This document shows positions 10,745 through 24,349 of a DNA stretch of 49,121 nucleotides, in pieces. The notes below the pieces were generated by a model. The model had not been told where the DNA came from, made no database searches, and saw only the letters and a program-made list of their open reading frames with translations. The first letter of the stretch is position 1. Every line of letters starts with the position of its first letter. Origin of the DNA: Chrysomallon squamiferum (taxonomy: Eukaryota; Mollusca; Gastropoda; Neomphalida; Peltospiridae); contig CM022679.1 of the NCBI GenBank assembly GCA_012295275.1, forward strand, positions 13,542,024 through 13,591,144, given 5' to 3'. The translations under genes and the position numbers were made by a program.

Positions 10745-11334
10745 GCGCAAAATGACGTGTGTACAGATTTATTCAGATAAAATAATCACGTGTCGCGTAA
10801 GCGATATAAATAGTTCTATTTTCCAAATTAATAGTAAATCCATACCGGAAATTATATGTCTTTATTTTATTTTATTTTTATTTTTATTTATTTATTTATT
10901 ATTTTGTATTTTATTATTACTCTTTTAATTTCTTTCGAAAATATAGAAAACGTTATTTTGCCGTGTCATTATTTACCTCAGATATTCTCAGAACGTTCAT
11001 AATTCGTAGACACATTATACAGACAGTATGCAGCTAATTAATTCTATACAATATTTTTAATAATTTACAGGTGACACCCGATTTCATAGAGCAAAAGAGT
11101 TAATACAAAAGTCTGTGAAATCGCGAATCTAAATATTAACCCTCAAATTTACCAAAACATTAAAATTAAGAACACATACATTTATTTAATACGGTAATAT
11201 AATAATATAAGAACAATATACAGACAAAAACAAATTAAACAAATTTCATACGATATATGTTAAGAAAAAGGAAGGAATGAAAATGTAGACGAGGTTGGGT
11301 ATAGTTATAGGTGAATTGTAAATTGTATTCTTAC

Positions 11335-11422
11335 CTTGATGGAAATTGGATTGATATAGGACTGCCGCAATCGTATAGTTGAACACAGAATAAGTTAACA
11401 GTGCGTAGTGGCAAGGTTTCAA
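11335..11422 (-). pseudogene. 88-nt exon-1-like segment, copy 5
   Basis: Exactly 88 nt and open (LKPCHYALLTYSVFN, ending SNFHQ). The donor is CAAG|GTAAGAA. E-box and TATA-like motif are intact at about 11463-11490. It is nearly the same as copy 3, showing local homogenisation. Confidence 0.5.
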
Positions 11423-12295
11423 GCGGAAAATGACGTGTGTTCAGCTTTATTCAGACAAAATAATCACGTGTCGCGTAAGCGATATAAATAGTTCTAATTT
11501 CCAAGTTAATAGTAAATCCATACCGGAAATTATATGTCTTTATTTTAATTTTTTATTATTATTGTTAATTTTTTAAAGTTTAATTATTATTATTATTGCT
11601 TCTTCAAGTTAATCCCAAAGTACATAAAATAAAGACATTACGAAGCATTCAAGAAGCCTTTTTTTCTCTCTCTCCTTTTTCTCTTGTTTTAATTATAAAA
11701 TAATGGCATAGCGATATTGCTTTGTATGATATTCAGTACTTGAACATAAGTTAACATATGATGGCTTTATATCAAAATTGTTAAATTAAAAATATATAAA
11801 TAGATAAAATATTGCAATAATAACAATAATAATAATAATAAACATCTAAAAACATTACAAAATGTTACATTAAAAATAACAAATAAATAAATAAGAAAGA
11901 AAGAAAGAAAGAAAGAAAGAAGGAAAAGAAAGCCTGTCATTGCTTCTGCAAATAGAGCTACGAGACAGGTGACATTGATTACATATGATTACACATTTTC
12001 TTATGATTTAAAATAAAATTAAAGAAAATTAAATTAAATAAAAATAAAAATAAAAAATAAATAATAAAATGATTCAAAAGTAAATAGAAATATGTTTATA
12101 AAACAGAATATAATAATATGTCCTATATCGCTCAATTTTCGGAGATAAATTTTGGTTTTCCATTTCTATTTTTAAAATAGAGGCTGGATATGAAATTAGA
12201 GGAGGAAAATAGTTATGTCGTTAACAAACTTATGGGAGGCTTGAGAGACTATAGTATCACCGATTTTCCTGTATAACATGCAATTTTGCTTTTTC

Positions 12296-12326
<31 letters not shown>

Positions 12327-12763
12327 CATAGATAGATAGATAGATACATACATACATTTAAACATACATACATACATACATACATAGATTTGAATTGTTT
12401 GCTCACAATTCTCAGGTTTTGTTGATGAAATTCATTACTACTATTGCTACTACTACTACAACTACCACTATCACTATCACTACTATTACTGATGCTACTG
12501 CCATCATCACTTCCATTATTTATTTTTTACTTTAAATATTATTTCTCTTCTTCTTCTGTTGTTTTGTTTTGTCTTTTTAATTTATTAATTAATGATTTCC
12601 TTTACATGTAGTTTATAGAAAATATAATCTCTCCTTGGTGATTAGAAAAATGTAGTATAAATATATTCTTTATACTTCCAAGTTACGTTTTTGCAGTCCA
12701 GTGTTAATTTGTAATGAGTTATATCAACAAAAGAAGAAAAAAATGCTATTAGTCCGCCATATC

Positions 12764-12817
<54 letters not shown>

Positions 12818-12965
12818 GTTGTTGTTGTTGTTGTTGTTGTTGTTAAACTTTGCTATCAAAGACCGTTCGCCTCTCAAAACAGTAATATAAGTATTAAGAA
12901 TTTTATCAAACCAGTTATCAGACCAGTTACCCACAGGTACGCTTTAATAGTTAACACTTGTGTTG

Positions 12966-13081
12966 TTACAGGTTTAACCTCAATGTGCCCGCAGTCTGAC
13001 ATACGCCTACAGTAAATGTTCCTCTTGACTGGACAGAAATCTGCAACAGAACATGCTGATTCCATCTCTCATTTTGTTGGA
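12966..13081 (-). pseudogene. Exon-2-like segment, array copy 3 (best preserved)
   Basis: The acceptor is CATTTTACAG at 13082. The phase-1 reading gives QQNERWNQHV, then LLQISVQSRGTFTVGVCQT, then a stop before any CRD. This aligns without gaps to the receptor L1 signal peptide LLLMSVLLLGAFSVAICQS (9 of 19 identical). That is the strongest evidence that the array derives from the receptor gene. The CRD coding half is absent. The (TTA)n/(TTG)n tract at 12761-12843 lies downstream and creates poly-Asn or poly-Ile ORFs. Confidence 0.6.
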
Positions 13082-13490
13082 CTGTAAAATGTTAATGCAT
13101 TGTTGGTCTTTTGGAAAATAAACTATACTGTAATCCCCTACTGTTTTATCATTTGCTATCCTTGACTGCTTAAGTAATATATAACAATAGGTTCGGGCAC
13201 AGTGAGGTGACCCCATACGTCATTGTACGAAATAAGAGATTACAAAGAAACAGTACACTATTAAAGATCAAGATAAGCGACCAATTTATTTATTTAATAT
13301 ATTCAGTACAATTTATATTTATAAAGTATATTTTTTAAATACATATTTTATTATTGTTTATTTAATTTATATATTTATGTATTATTATTATTATTTATTT
13401 ATTTATTTACTTTTTTATTTATTTATTTTTATTTGTATCTGTATTTTTATTTTTATTTTTAGTTGATTGGATTTTTCTATTTTTTAAATC

Positions 13491-14100
13491 TCTTTCGAAA
13501 ATATACAAAACGTTATTTTACCATGTCATTATTTACCTTAGATATTCTCACAACGTTCATATTTCGTAGACATATTATACAGACAGTATGGAGGTAATTA
13601 ATTCTATACAATATTCTTAATAATTTACAGGTGACACTCGATTTCATAGAGCAAAAGAGTTAATACAAAAGTCTGTGAAATCGCGAATCTAAGTATTAAC
13701 CCTCAAATTTACCAAAACATTAAACTAAAGAACACATAACATTTATTTAATACGGTAATATAATAATCTAAGAACAATATACAGACAAAAACAAATTAAA
13801 CAAATTTCATACGATATATGTTAAGAAAAAGGAAGGAATGAAAATGTAGACGAGGTTGGGTATAGTTATAGGTGAATTGTAAATTGTATTCTTACCTTGA
13901 TGCAAATTGGATTGAGATAGGACTGCCGCAATCGTGTAGTTGAACACAGAGTAAGTTAATAGTACGTAGAGGCAAGGTTTCAAGCGGAAAATGACGTGTG
14001 TTCAGCTTTATTCAGACAAAATAATGACGTGTCGCGTAAGCGATCTAAATAGTTCTATTTTCCAAATTAATAGTAAATCCATACCGGAAATCATGTCTTT
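13491..14100 (-). repeat. 680-bp sub-repeat block III (single copy)
   Basis: One copy only, with exon-1-like segment and promoter motif (TATA changed to GATCTAAATAG at about 14040). The upstream AT-rich block, (GAAA)n and (TAGA)n tracts follow to about 14580. Confidence 0.8.
13896..13983 (-). pseudogene. 88-nt exon-1-like segment, copy 6
   Basis: Exactly 88 nt and open (LKPCLYVLLTYSVFN, ending SNLHQ). The donor CAAG|GTAAGAA is intact. Confidence 0.5.
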
Positions 14101-14939
14101 ATTTTAATTTGTTATTATTATTATTAATTTTTTTAAGTTTAATTGTTATTATTATTGCTTCTTCAAGTTAATCCCAAAGTACATATAATAAAGATATTAT
14201 GAAGGATTCAAGAAGTCTTTTTTTTCTCTCTCTCCTTTTTCTCTTGTTTTAATTATAAAATAATGGCATAGCGATATTGCTTTGTAAGATATTCAGTACA
14301 TGAACATAAGTTAACAAATGATGGCTTTATATCAAAATTGTTAAATTAAAAATATATAAATAGATAAAATATTGCAATAATAATAATAATAATAATAAAC
14401 ATCTAAAAACATTACAAAACGTTACAATAAAAATAACAAATAAATAAATAAGAAAGAAAGAAAGAAAGAAAGAAGGAAAAGAAAGACAGTCATTGCATCA
14501 CAGATAGATAGATAGATAGATACATACATACATTCATACATACATACTTACATACATACATAGATAGATTTGAATTGTTTGCTCACAATTCTCAGGTTTT
14601 GTTGATGAAGTTCATTACTACTGTTGCTACTACTACTACAACTACCACTAGCACTATCACTACTATTACTGATGCTACTGCCATCATCACTTCCATTATT
14701 TATTTTTTACTTTAAATATTATTTCTCTTCTTCTTCTTCTGTTGTTTTGTTTTGACTTTTTAATTTATTAATTAATGATTTCCTTTACATGTAGTTTATA
14801 GAAATTATAATCTCTCCTTGGTGATTAGAAAAATGTAGTATAAATATATTCTTTATACTTCCAAGTTACGTTTTTGCAGTCCAGTGTTAATTTGTAGCGA
14901 GTTATATCAACAAAAGAAAAAAAACCTGCTATTAGTCCG

Positions 14940-15790
14940 CCATATATTATTATTATTATTATTATTATTATTGACACTCGATTTCATAGAGCGATAGAGT
15001 TAATACAAAAGTCTGGGAAATCGTGAATCTAAATATTAACCCTCAAATTTACCAAAACATTAAACTTTAGAACACATAACATCTACTTAATACGGTAATA
15101 TAATAATCTAAGAAAAATATACATACAATAAAATTAAGACATTATGAACCATTCAAGAAGCCTTTTTTTCTTCTTTTTTTCTTGCTTTAATTATTAAACA
15201 ATGGCATAGAGATATTACTTTGTAAGATATTCAGTACATGAGCTTAAGTTAACAAATGATGGTTTTATGTCAAAATTGTTAAATTAAAAATAGATAAATA
15301 AATAAAATATTGCAATAATAACAATAATAATAATAAACATCTAAAAACATTACAAAAAGTTACAATAAAAATAATAAATAAATAAATGAATGAATGAATA
15401 AATAAATAAATAAATAAATAAGAGAGAAAGAAAGAAAGAAGGAAAAGAAAGCCAGTCATTGCATCTGCAAATACAGCTATGGTACATGTAACATTGATTA
15501 CATATGATTACACATTTTCATATGATTTATAATAACATTTAAAAACAAATTAAAAAATAATAATAATAATAATAAAATGATTCAAAATAAAATAAAAATA
15601 TGTTTATAAAACAGAATATAATAATCTGTCCTATACCGGTCAATTTTAGGACATAAATTTTGGATTTCCATTTCTATTCTTAAAACAGAGCCTGGATAAG
15701 AAATTAGTGGAGGAAAGTAATGATGTCGTTAACAAACTTTTGGGACGGTTGAATGATACATAGATAGAATTCAATTGTTAGCTCACAATT
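14940..15790 (-). repeat. Collapsed array unit
   Basis: The (TTA)n at 14945-14972 is joined directly to the intron landmark TGACACTCGATTTCATAGAG. The exon-2-like segment and a whole promoter/exon-1 part are missing, and the sequence then jumps at about 15125 into the upstream block (CATTCAAGAAGCC). This is a unit with two internal deletions. Confidence 0.65.
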
Positions 15791-15870
15791 CACGTTCATT
15801 ATTTATTTATTTATTCATTTTAAATCTTATTACCATTATCCTTTTGTTAATTATGTTTGTTTTTGTTGTT

Positions 15871-15916
<46 letters not shown>

Positions 15917-15929
15917 AAAATTGATTTAT

Positions 15930-16400
15930 GTATTGTTTTATGTTGTTTTTCCTGAAGAGAGATTGCCCAAAACAATAAATTAATAATAACTTGAAATAGG
16001 TTCTCCTTTATCCACTGATATAGTATATATTCAGTTTCATCAGTTTCCAGTTGGTATATAGAAAGCTCTTGTAAAGGATGTAAAGGAAAAAGCAGTATAA
16101 AAGATCTAGTGATACAGATTTTATTTCCTTTGAATAAATTAATATTTCAATAACAATCCTTCAAAGTAAGATTATTTTTGTAATGTATATTAAATATACA
16201 TGTATCTCCTTCAAATTCTAGATACGCGCCTAGTGGAGCATTCGGTGGACTAATAATAGACTTAGAGGTTGATTCGCAAACAAGGACTGACATTGACAAA
16301 TGTTTCCTTATTCTCACATCGTAAAAGGTTGATCGAAAGATAATTATTATTAGTTTCATTTCCATCTCTTTTTACTTTATCTTTTCTATTATTATTATTA
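15930..16400 (-). repeat. Array segment D, copy 2
   Basis: Matches 4320-4830. It contains the open 72-codon ORF 16147-16365 with SVLVCESTSKSI and LGAYLEFEGDTC. A (TA)n tract at 15888-15912 precedes it. Confidence 0.5.
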
Positions 16401-16604
16401 TTATTATTCTTGTTGTTGTTGTTGTTAAACTTTGCTATTAAACACCGTTCGCCTATTAAAACAGTAATATAAGTATAAAGATTTTTATCAAACCATTTAT
16501 CAGACCCACAGATACGCTTTAATAGTTAACATTTGTGTTGTTACAGGTTTAACCTCACTGTGCCCGCAGTCTGACATACGCCTACAGCAATGGCTCCTCT
16601 ATGA

Positions 16605-17626
16605 TTTTATTATTTATTTTTTAATTTTATTTTAATTTTATTTTATTTTATTTTATTTTATTTTATTTTAAATCATATGAAAATGTGTAATCATATGTAA
16701 TCAGTGTTATCTGTCCCAATGCTCTGTTTGCAGATGCAATGACTGGCTTTCTTATCCTTCTTTCTTTCTTATCCTTCTTTCTTTCTTTTCCTTCTTTCTT
16801 TCTTTCTTTCTTATTTATTTATTTATTATTTTTATTGTAACTTTTTGTAATGTTTTTATATGTTTATTATTATTGTTGTAATTGCAATATTTTATTTATT
16901 TATATATTTTTAATTGAACAATTTTGAAATAAAACCATCATTTGTTAACTTATGCTCGTGTACTGAATATCTTACAAAGTAATATCTCTGTGTCATTATT
17001 TTACAATTAAAATCAGAAAAAAAGAAGAAAAAAAAAAGGCTTCTTGAATGGTTCGTAATCTCTTTATTTTATGTACTTTGTGATTAACTTCAAGTAGCAA
17101 TAATAATAATAATTAAATTAAAAAAAAAAATAATAATAATAAACTAAAATAAAGACATATAATTTCCGGTATGGATTTACTTTTAATTTGGAAAATAGAA
17201 CTGTTTATATTGCTTACGCGACACGTGATTATTTTGTATATTTTCGAAAGAAATTTAACAAACAAAAATTAATATAATACATAAATGTAATAAAATAAAT
17301 AAATAATATTAATAACATAACATAAAATATAATAAAATAAATAAATAGATAAATAAACAATGATAAAATAATAATAAAAAAATGTTTTATAAATCAAATA
17401 GTACTAAGTATATTAAATAAATAAATTGGTCGCTTATCTTGATCTTTAATAGTGTACTGTTTCTTTGTAACCTCTTATTTCGTACAGTGACGTATGGGGT
17501 CACCTCACTGTGCCCGAACCAATTGTTATATATTACTTAAGCAGTCAAGGATAGCAAATGATAAAACAGTAGGGGATTACAGTATAGTTTATTTTCCAAA
17601 AGACCAACAATGGATTAACATTTTAC
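16605..17626 (+). repeat. Inverted array segment
   Basis: Inside an array otherwise in minus orientation, this 1.0 kb reads in plus orientation: AAATCATATGAAAATG, GGCTTCTTGAATGG, ATTTCCGGTATGG, ATTGCTTACGCGACACGTG, then GGTCACCTCACTGTGCCC and AGACCAACAATGG. Both junctions are abrupt: GGCTCCTCT|ATGATTT at the left and AACATTTTACA|TTCAAAAT at the right. The exon-1-like coding part is deleted inside it. Confidence 0.75.
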
Positions 17627-18283
17627 ATTCAAAATAAAATAGAAATATGTTTATAAAACAGAATATAATAACGTATCCTATACCGGACATAAATTTTGGT
17701 TTTCCATTTCTATTTTTAAAGTAGAGCCTGGATAAGAAATTAGAGGAGGAAAATAATTATCTCGTTAACAAACTTATGGGACGGTTGAGAGACTATATTA
17801 TCACCGATTTTCCTATATAATATGCAATATTGCTTTTTCATAGATAGACAGATAGATAGATACAAAAATAGATAGATAGATAGATTTGAATTGTTTGCTC
17901 ACAATTCTCAGGTTTTGTTGATGAAGTTCATTACTGCTATTGCTACTACTACAACAACTACCACTACCACTACTATTACTGATGCTGCTGCCATCATCAC
18001 TTCCATTATTTATGTTTTACTTTAAATATTATTACTCTTATTCTTCTGTTGTTGTTGTTTTGTTTTGTTTTGTCTTTTTAATTTATTAATTAATGATTTC
18101 CTTTACATGTAGTTTATAGAAATTATAATCTCTCTTTGGTGATTAGAAAAATGTAGTATAAATATATTCTTTATACTTCCAAGTTACGTTTTTGCAGTCC
18201 AGTGTTAATTTGTAACGAGTTATATCAACAAAAGAAAAAAAAACTGCTATTAGTCCGCCATATATTATTATTATTATTATTAA

Positions 18284-18326
<43 letters not shown>

Positions 18327-18469
18327 GTTATTATTGTTGTTGTTGTTGTTGTTGTTAAACTTTGCTATTAAACACCGTTCGCCTATTAAAACAGTAATAT
18401 AAGTATAAAGATTTTTATCAAACCATTTATCAGACCCACAGATACGCTTTAATAGTTTACACTTGTGTT

Positions 18470-18586
18470 GTTACAGGTTTAACCTCACTGTGCCCGCAGT
18501 CTGGCATACGTCTACAGCAAATGTTCCTCTTGACATGGCAGTAAACTGCAACAGAATATGTTTATTTCATCTCCCATTTTGTTAGA
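18470..18586 (-). pseudogene. Exon-2-like segment, array copy 4
   Basis: Acceptor TTTGACAG at about 18587. The segment is homologous to the signal-peptide half of exon 2. Just upstream the intron has lost a few bases (TGTCAAATGTTGG). The promoter/exon-1 sub-repeat next to it is reduced to a remnant at about 18940-19020, with no exon-1-like segment left. Confidence 0.5.
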
Positions 18587-19229
18587 CTGTCAAATGTTGG
18601 TCTTTTGGAAAATAAACTATACTGTAATCCCCTACTGTTTTATCATTTGCTATCCTTGACTGCTTAAGTAATATATAACAATTGGTTCGGGCACAGTGAG
18701 GTGACCCCATACGTCATTGTACGAAATAAGACATTACAAAGAAACAATACACTATTAACGATCTTGATAACCGACCAATTTATTTATTTAATATACTTAG
18801 TACTATTTAATTTATAAAACATATTTTTATTATTAATTTATCATTGTTTATTTATTTATTTATTTATTTTATTTTATTTTATGTTAATAATATTATTTAT
18901 TTATTTTTATTACTTTTATATATTATATTCAATTTTTTTTTTTAAATTTCTTTCGAAAATATACAAAATAATCATAGTTCTATTTTCCAAATTAAAAGTA
19001 AATCCATACCGGAAATTATATGTCTAAAAAGCTTGACTTTTTTATCTTTTTTTTTTACCGTTTCTTATTAATTATAAAATAATATCATAGAGATATTATT
19101 TTGCAACATATTCAGTACATGAGCATAAGTTAACAAATGATGGTTTTAGAAAATGGTTAAATCAAAAATATACTATAAATAAATAGATAAATAAAATATT
19201 GCAATAAAAGCAATAATAATAATAAACAT

Positions 19230-19265
<36 letters not shown>

Positions 19266-20044
19266 AACGAAGAAAGAAATAAACAAAAGAAAATACAGCT
19301 TCGGGGCAGATAACTTTGATTACTCATATGTACACTGTCATATGATTTGAATAAAATAAAATAAATTAAAATTAATATTAAAATTAAAATTAAATAAAAT
19401 AAAAATATATAACAAAATAATTCAAAATAAAATAGAAATATGTTTATAAAACAGAATATAATAACGTGTCCTATACTGCTCAATTTTTCATCATAAATTT
19501 TGGTTTTCTATTTCTATTTTAAAAATAGAGGCTGGATATGAAATTAGACGAGGAAAATAGTTATGTCGTTAACAAACTTATGGGAGGGTTGAGAGACTAT
19601 ATTATCACCGATTTTCCTATATAATATGCAATACTGCTTTTTCATAGATAGATAGATAGATAGATAGATTTGAATTGTTTCCTCACAATTCTCAGGTTTT
19701 GTTGATGAAGTTCATTACTACTATTACTACTACTACTATAACTACCACTACCACTACTATTATTGATGCTGCTGCCATCATCACTTCCATTATTTATTTT
19801 TTTCTTTAAATATTATTACTCTTATTCTTCTGTTGTTGTTGTTTTGTTTTGTTTTGTCTTTTTAATTTATTAATTCATGATTTCCTTTACATGTAGTTTA
19901 TAGAAATTATAATCTCTCCTTGGTGATTAGAAAAATGTAGTATAAATATATTCTTTATACTTCCAAGTTACGTTTTTGCAGTCCAGTGTTAATTTGTAAC
20001 GAGTTATATCAACAAAAGAAAAAAAAAAACTGCTATTAGTCCGC

Positions 20045-20083
<39 letters not shown>

Positions 20084-20259
20084 ATTATTATTATTATTAT
20101 TATTTTTATTATTTTTATTATCATTATTTTTTTTTAAACTTTGCTATTAAAGACCGTTCGCCTATCAAAACATTAGTGTAAGTATAAATAATTTTATCAG
20201 ACCCTTTATCAGACCCACAGGTAAGCTTCAATAGTTTACACTTGTGTTGTTACAGGTTT

Positions 20260-20339
20260 AACCTCACTGTGCCCGCATCCTCTTGACATGTTAGTAAACT
20301 GCAACAGAATATGCTGATTTCATCTCCCATTTTGTTAGA
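20260..20339 (-). pseudogene. Exon-2-like segment, array copy 5
   Basis: It carries the same internal deletion as the copy at 7822, with acceptor TTTTACAG retained. The neighbouring (TA)n(TTA)n tract at 20048-20104 is also shared with that unit. Confidence 0.5.
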
Positions 20340-20640
20340 CTGTAAAATGTTAATCCATTGTTGGTCTTTTGTAAAATAAACTATACTGTAATCCCCTACT
20401 GTTTTATCATTTGCTATCCTTCATTGCTTAAGTAATATATAACAATAGGATCGGGCAGAGTGAGGTGACCCCATACGTCATTGTACGAAATAAGAGATTA
20501 CAAAGAAACAATAGTACACTATTAAAGATCAAGATAAGCGACCAATTTATTTATTTAATATATTCAGTACAATTTATATTTATAAACTATATTTTTTAAA
20601 TATATATTTTATTATTGTTTATTTAATTTATATATTTATG

Positions 20641-20688
<48 letters not shown>

Positions 20689-21190
20689 TTTATTTACTTT
20701 TTTATTTATTTATTTTTATTTGTATCTGTATTTTTATTTTTACTTTTAGTTGATTGATTTTTTCTATTTTTTAAATCTCTTTCGAAAATATACAAAAAGT
20801 TATTTTACCATGTCATTATTTACCTTAGATATTCTCACAACGTTCATATTTCGTAGACAGATTATACAGACAGTATACAGGTAATTAATTATATACAATT
20901 TGTTTAATAATTTATAGGTGACACTCGATTTCGTAGAGCAATAGAGTTAATAGAGAAGTCTGGGAAATCGCGAATCTAAATATTAACCCTCAAATTTTCC
21001 AAAACATTAAAATTAAGAACACATAACATTTATTTAATACGGTAATATAATAATCTAAGAAGAGTATACAGAAGAAAACAAATTAAACAAATTTCATACG
21101 ATGTATGTTAAGAAAAAGGAACAGTAGAATAATGTAGACTACGTTGGGTATAGTTATAGAAATAAATCCAATTGTAAATTGTATTCTTAC

Positions 21191-21278
21191 CTTGATGGAA
21201 ATTGGATTGAGATAGGACTGCCGCAATCGTATAGTTGAACACAGAATAAGTTAATAGTACGTAGAGGCAAGGTTTCAA
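21191..21278 (-). pseudogene. 88-nt exon-1-like segment, copy 7
   Basis: Exactly 88 nt and open (LKPCLYVLLTYSVFN, ending SNFHQ). The donor, E-box and TATA-like motif are intact. Confidence 0.5.
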
Positions 21279-21875
21279 GCGGAAAATGACGTGTGTTCAG
21301 CTTTATTCAGACAAAATAATCACGTGTCGCGTAAGCGATATAAATAGTTCTATTTTCCAAATTAATAGTAAATCCATACCGGAAATCATGTCTTTATTTT
21401 ATTTTTATTTTTATTTTTATTTTTATTTATTTATTATTTTTTTTATTTTATTTTTACTCTTTTTTTTATTTTTTCGAAAATATAGAAAACGTTATTTTGC
21501 CGTGTCATTATTTACCTCAGATATTCTCAGAACGTTCATAATTCGTAGACACATTATACAGACAGTATGCAGGTAATTAATTCTATACAATATTTTTAAT
21601 AATTTACGTGTGACACTCTATTTCACAGAGCAATAGAGTTAATACAAAAGTTTGGGAAATCGCGAATCTAAATATTAACCCTCAAATTTACCAAACCATT
21701 AAATTTTAGAACACATAACATCTATTTAATACGGTAATATAATAATCTAAGAACGATATACAGACAAAAATGAATTAAACACATTTCATACGGTATATGT
21801 TAAGAAAAAGGAACAGTAGAAAAATGTAGACTACGTTGGGTATACTTATAGGTGAATTTTGAAATGTATTCTTAC

Positions 21876-21963
21876 CTTGATGGAAATTGGATTGAAATAG
21901 GACTGCCGCAATCGTGTAGTTGAACACAGAATACGTTAATAATACGTAGTGGCAAGGTTTCAA
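21876..21963 (-). pseudogene. 88-nt exon-1-like segment, copy 8
   Basis: Exactly 88 nt and open (LKPCHYVLLTYSVFN, ending SNFHQ), with donor and E-box intact. Confidence 0.5.
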
Positions 21964-22782
21964 GCGGAAAATGACGTGTGTTCAGCTTTATTCAGACAAA
22001 ATAATCACGTGTCGCGTAAGCGATATAAATAGGTCTATTTTCCAAATTAATAGTAAATCCATACCGGAAATTATATGTCTTTATTTTATTTTATTTTTAT
22101 TTATTTATTTATTTATTATTTTGTATTTTATTATTACTCTTTTAATTTCTTTCGAAAAGATAGAAAACGTTATTTTGCCTTGTCATTATTTACCTTAGAT
22201 ATTCTCACAACGTTCATATTTCGTAGACAGATTTTACATAAAGTATGCAGCTAATTAATTCTATACAATATTTTTAATAATTTACAGGTGACACCCGATT
22301 TCATAGAGCAAAAGAGTTAATGACGTGTGTTCAGCTTTATTCAGACAAAATAATCACGTGTCGCATAAGCGATATAAATAGGTCTAATTTTCAAATTAAT
22401 AGTAAAGCCATACCGGAAATTATGTGTCTTTATTTTAATTTTTTATTATTATTATTAATTTTTTAAAGTTTAATTATTATTATTATTGCTTCTTCAAGTG
22501 AATCCCAAAGTACATAAAAGAAAGACATTACGAAGCATTCAAGAAGCGTTTTTTTCTCTCTCTCCTTTTTCTCTTGTTTTAATTATAAAATAATGGCATA
22601 GCGATATTGCTTTGTATGATATTCAGTACTTGAACATAAGTTAACAAATGATGGCTTTATATCAAAATTGTTAAATTAAAAATATATAAATAGATAAAAT
22701 ATTGCAATAATAACAATAATAATAATAATAAACATCTAAAAACATTACAAAATGTTACAATAAAAATAACAAATAAATAAAT

Positions 22783-22822
<40 letters not shown>

Positions 22823-23225
22823 AGGAAAAGAAAGCCTGTCATTGCATCTGCAAATAGAGCTACGGGACAGGTAACATTGATTACATATGATTACACATTT
22901 TCTTATGATTTAAAATAAAATTAAATAAAATTAAAATAAATAAAAATAAAAATAAAAAATGAATAATAAAATGATTCAAAAGTAAATAGAAATATGTTTA
23001 TAAAACAGAATATAATAATATGTCCTATATCGCTCAATTTTCGGATATAAATTTTGGTTTTCCATTTCTATTTTTAAAATAGAGGCTGGATAAGAAATTA
23101 GAGGAGGAAAATAATTATGTCGTTAACAAACTTATGGGAGGGTTGAGAGACTATAGTATCACCGATTTTCCTGTATAAGATGCAATATTGCTTTTTCATA
23201 GATAGATAGATAGATAGATACATAC

Positions 23226-23260
<35 letters not shown>

Positions 23261-23654
23261 CATACATACATACATACATACATAGATTTTTAATTGTTTG
23301 CTCACAATTCTCAGGTTTTGTTGATGAAGTTCATTACTACTATTGCTACTACTACTACAACTACCACTACTATTACTGATGCTACTGCCATCATCACTTC
23401 CATTATTTATTTTTTACTTTAAATATTATTTCTCTTCTTCTTCTGTTGTTTTGTTTTGTCTTTTTAATTTATTAATTAATGATTTCCTTTACATGTAGTT
23501 TATAGAAAATATAATCTCTCCTTGATGATTAGAAAAATGTAGTATAAATATATTCTTTATACTTCCAAGTTACGTTTTTGCAGTCCAGTGTTAATTTGTA
23601 ACGAGTTATATCAACAAAAGAAAAAACAAACTGCTATTAGTCCGCCATATTATA

Positions 23655-23691
<37 letters not shown>

Positions 23692-23818
23692 TATTATTAT
23701 TATTATTATTTTTGTTAAACTTTGCTATTAAAGACCGTTCGCCTATCAAAACATTAGTATAAGTATAAAGAATTTTATCAGACCCACAGATACACTTTAA
23801 TAGTTTACACTTGTGTTG

Positions 23819-23934
23819 TTACAGGTTTAACCTCACTGTGCCCGCAGTCTGACATACGCCTACAGCAAATGTTCCTCTTGACATGGCAGTAAACTGCAAC
23901 AGAATATGCTGATTTCATCTCCCATTTTGTTAGA
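23819..23934 (-). pseudogene. Exon-2-like segment, array copy 6
   Basis: Acceptor TTTTACAG at 23935. The phase-1 reading QQNGR/W-type continues to GTFAVGVCQT and stops before any CRD. The mirrored copy on contig B starts at 48413. Confidence 0.55.
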
Positions 23935-24205
23935 CTGTAAAATGTTAATCCATTGTTGGTCTTTTGGAAAATAAACTATACTGTAATCCCCTACTGTTTT
24001 ATCATTTGCTATCCTTGATTGCTTAAGTAATATATAACAATAGGTTCGGGCACAGTGAGGTGACCCCATACGTCATTGTACGAAATAAGAGATTACAAAG
24101 AAACAATAGTACACTATTAAAGATCAAGATAAGCGACCAATTTATTTATTTAATATACTTAGTACTATTTAATTTATAAAACATTTTTTTTATTATTATT
24201 TTATC

Positions 24206-24245
<40 letters not shown>

Positions 24246-24349
24246 TTTTATTTTATTTTGTTTTATTTTATTTTATATTATCAATATTATTTATTTATTT
24301 TTATTACTTTTAAATATTTTTTTTTAAATTTCTTTCGAAAATATAGAAA

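Larger units (their letters stand above)
8271..11540 (-). repeat. 680-bp sub-repeat block II (five copies)
   Basis: Direct copies begin near 8271, 8951, 9621, 10251 and 10931, giving spacings of about 680, 670, 630 and 680 bp. Each carries intron sequence, an exon-1-like segment and a TATA/E-box promoter motif. This is the largest sub-repeat expansion in the window. The fourth copy starts at the A/T hairpin described below, and the exon-1-like segment before it (about 10025-10112) is frameshifted with a lost donor. Confidence 0.85.
20781..22430 (-). repeat. 680-bp sub-repeat block IV (three copies plus fragment)
   Basis: Copies start near 20781, 21471 and 22151. The third is cut at about 22320, where AGAGTTAA is joined to TGACGTGTGTTCAGC. 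This removes its exon-1-like segment but keeps a promoter fragment (GCATAAGCGATATAAATAGG). Confidence 0.8.

Noticed and set aside
12749-12934. Poly-Asn, poly-Ile and poly-Leu ORFs in the array
   Set aside because: They arise from (TTA)n/(TTG)n tracts, and frame and length change with repeat number in each unit.
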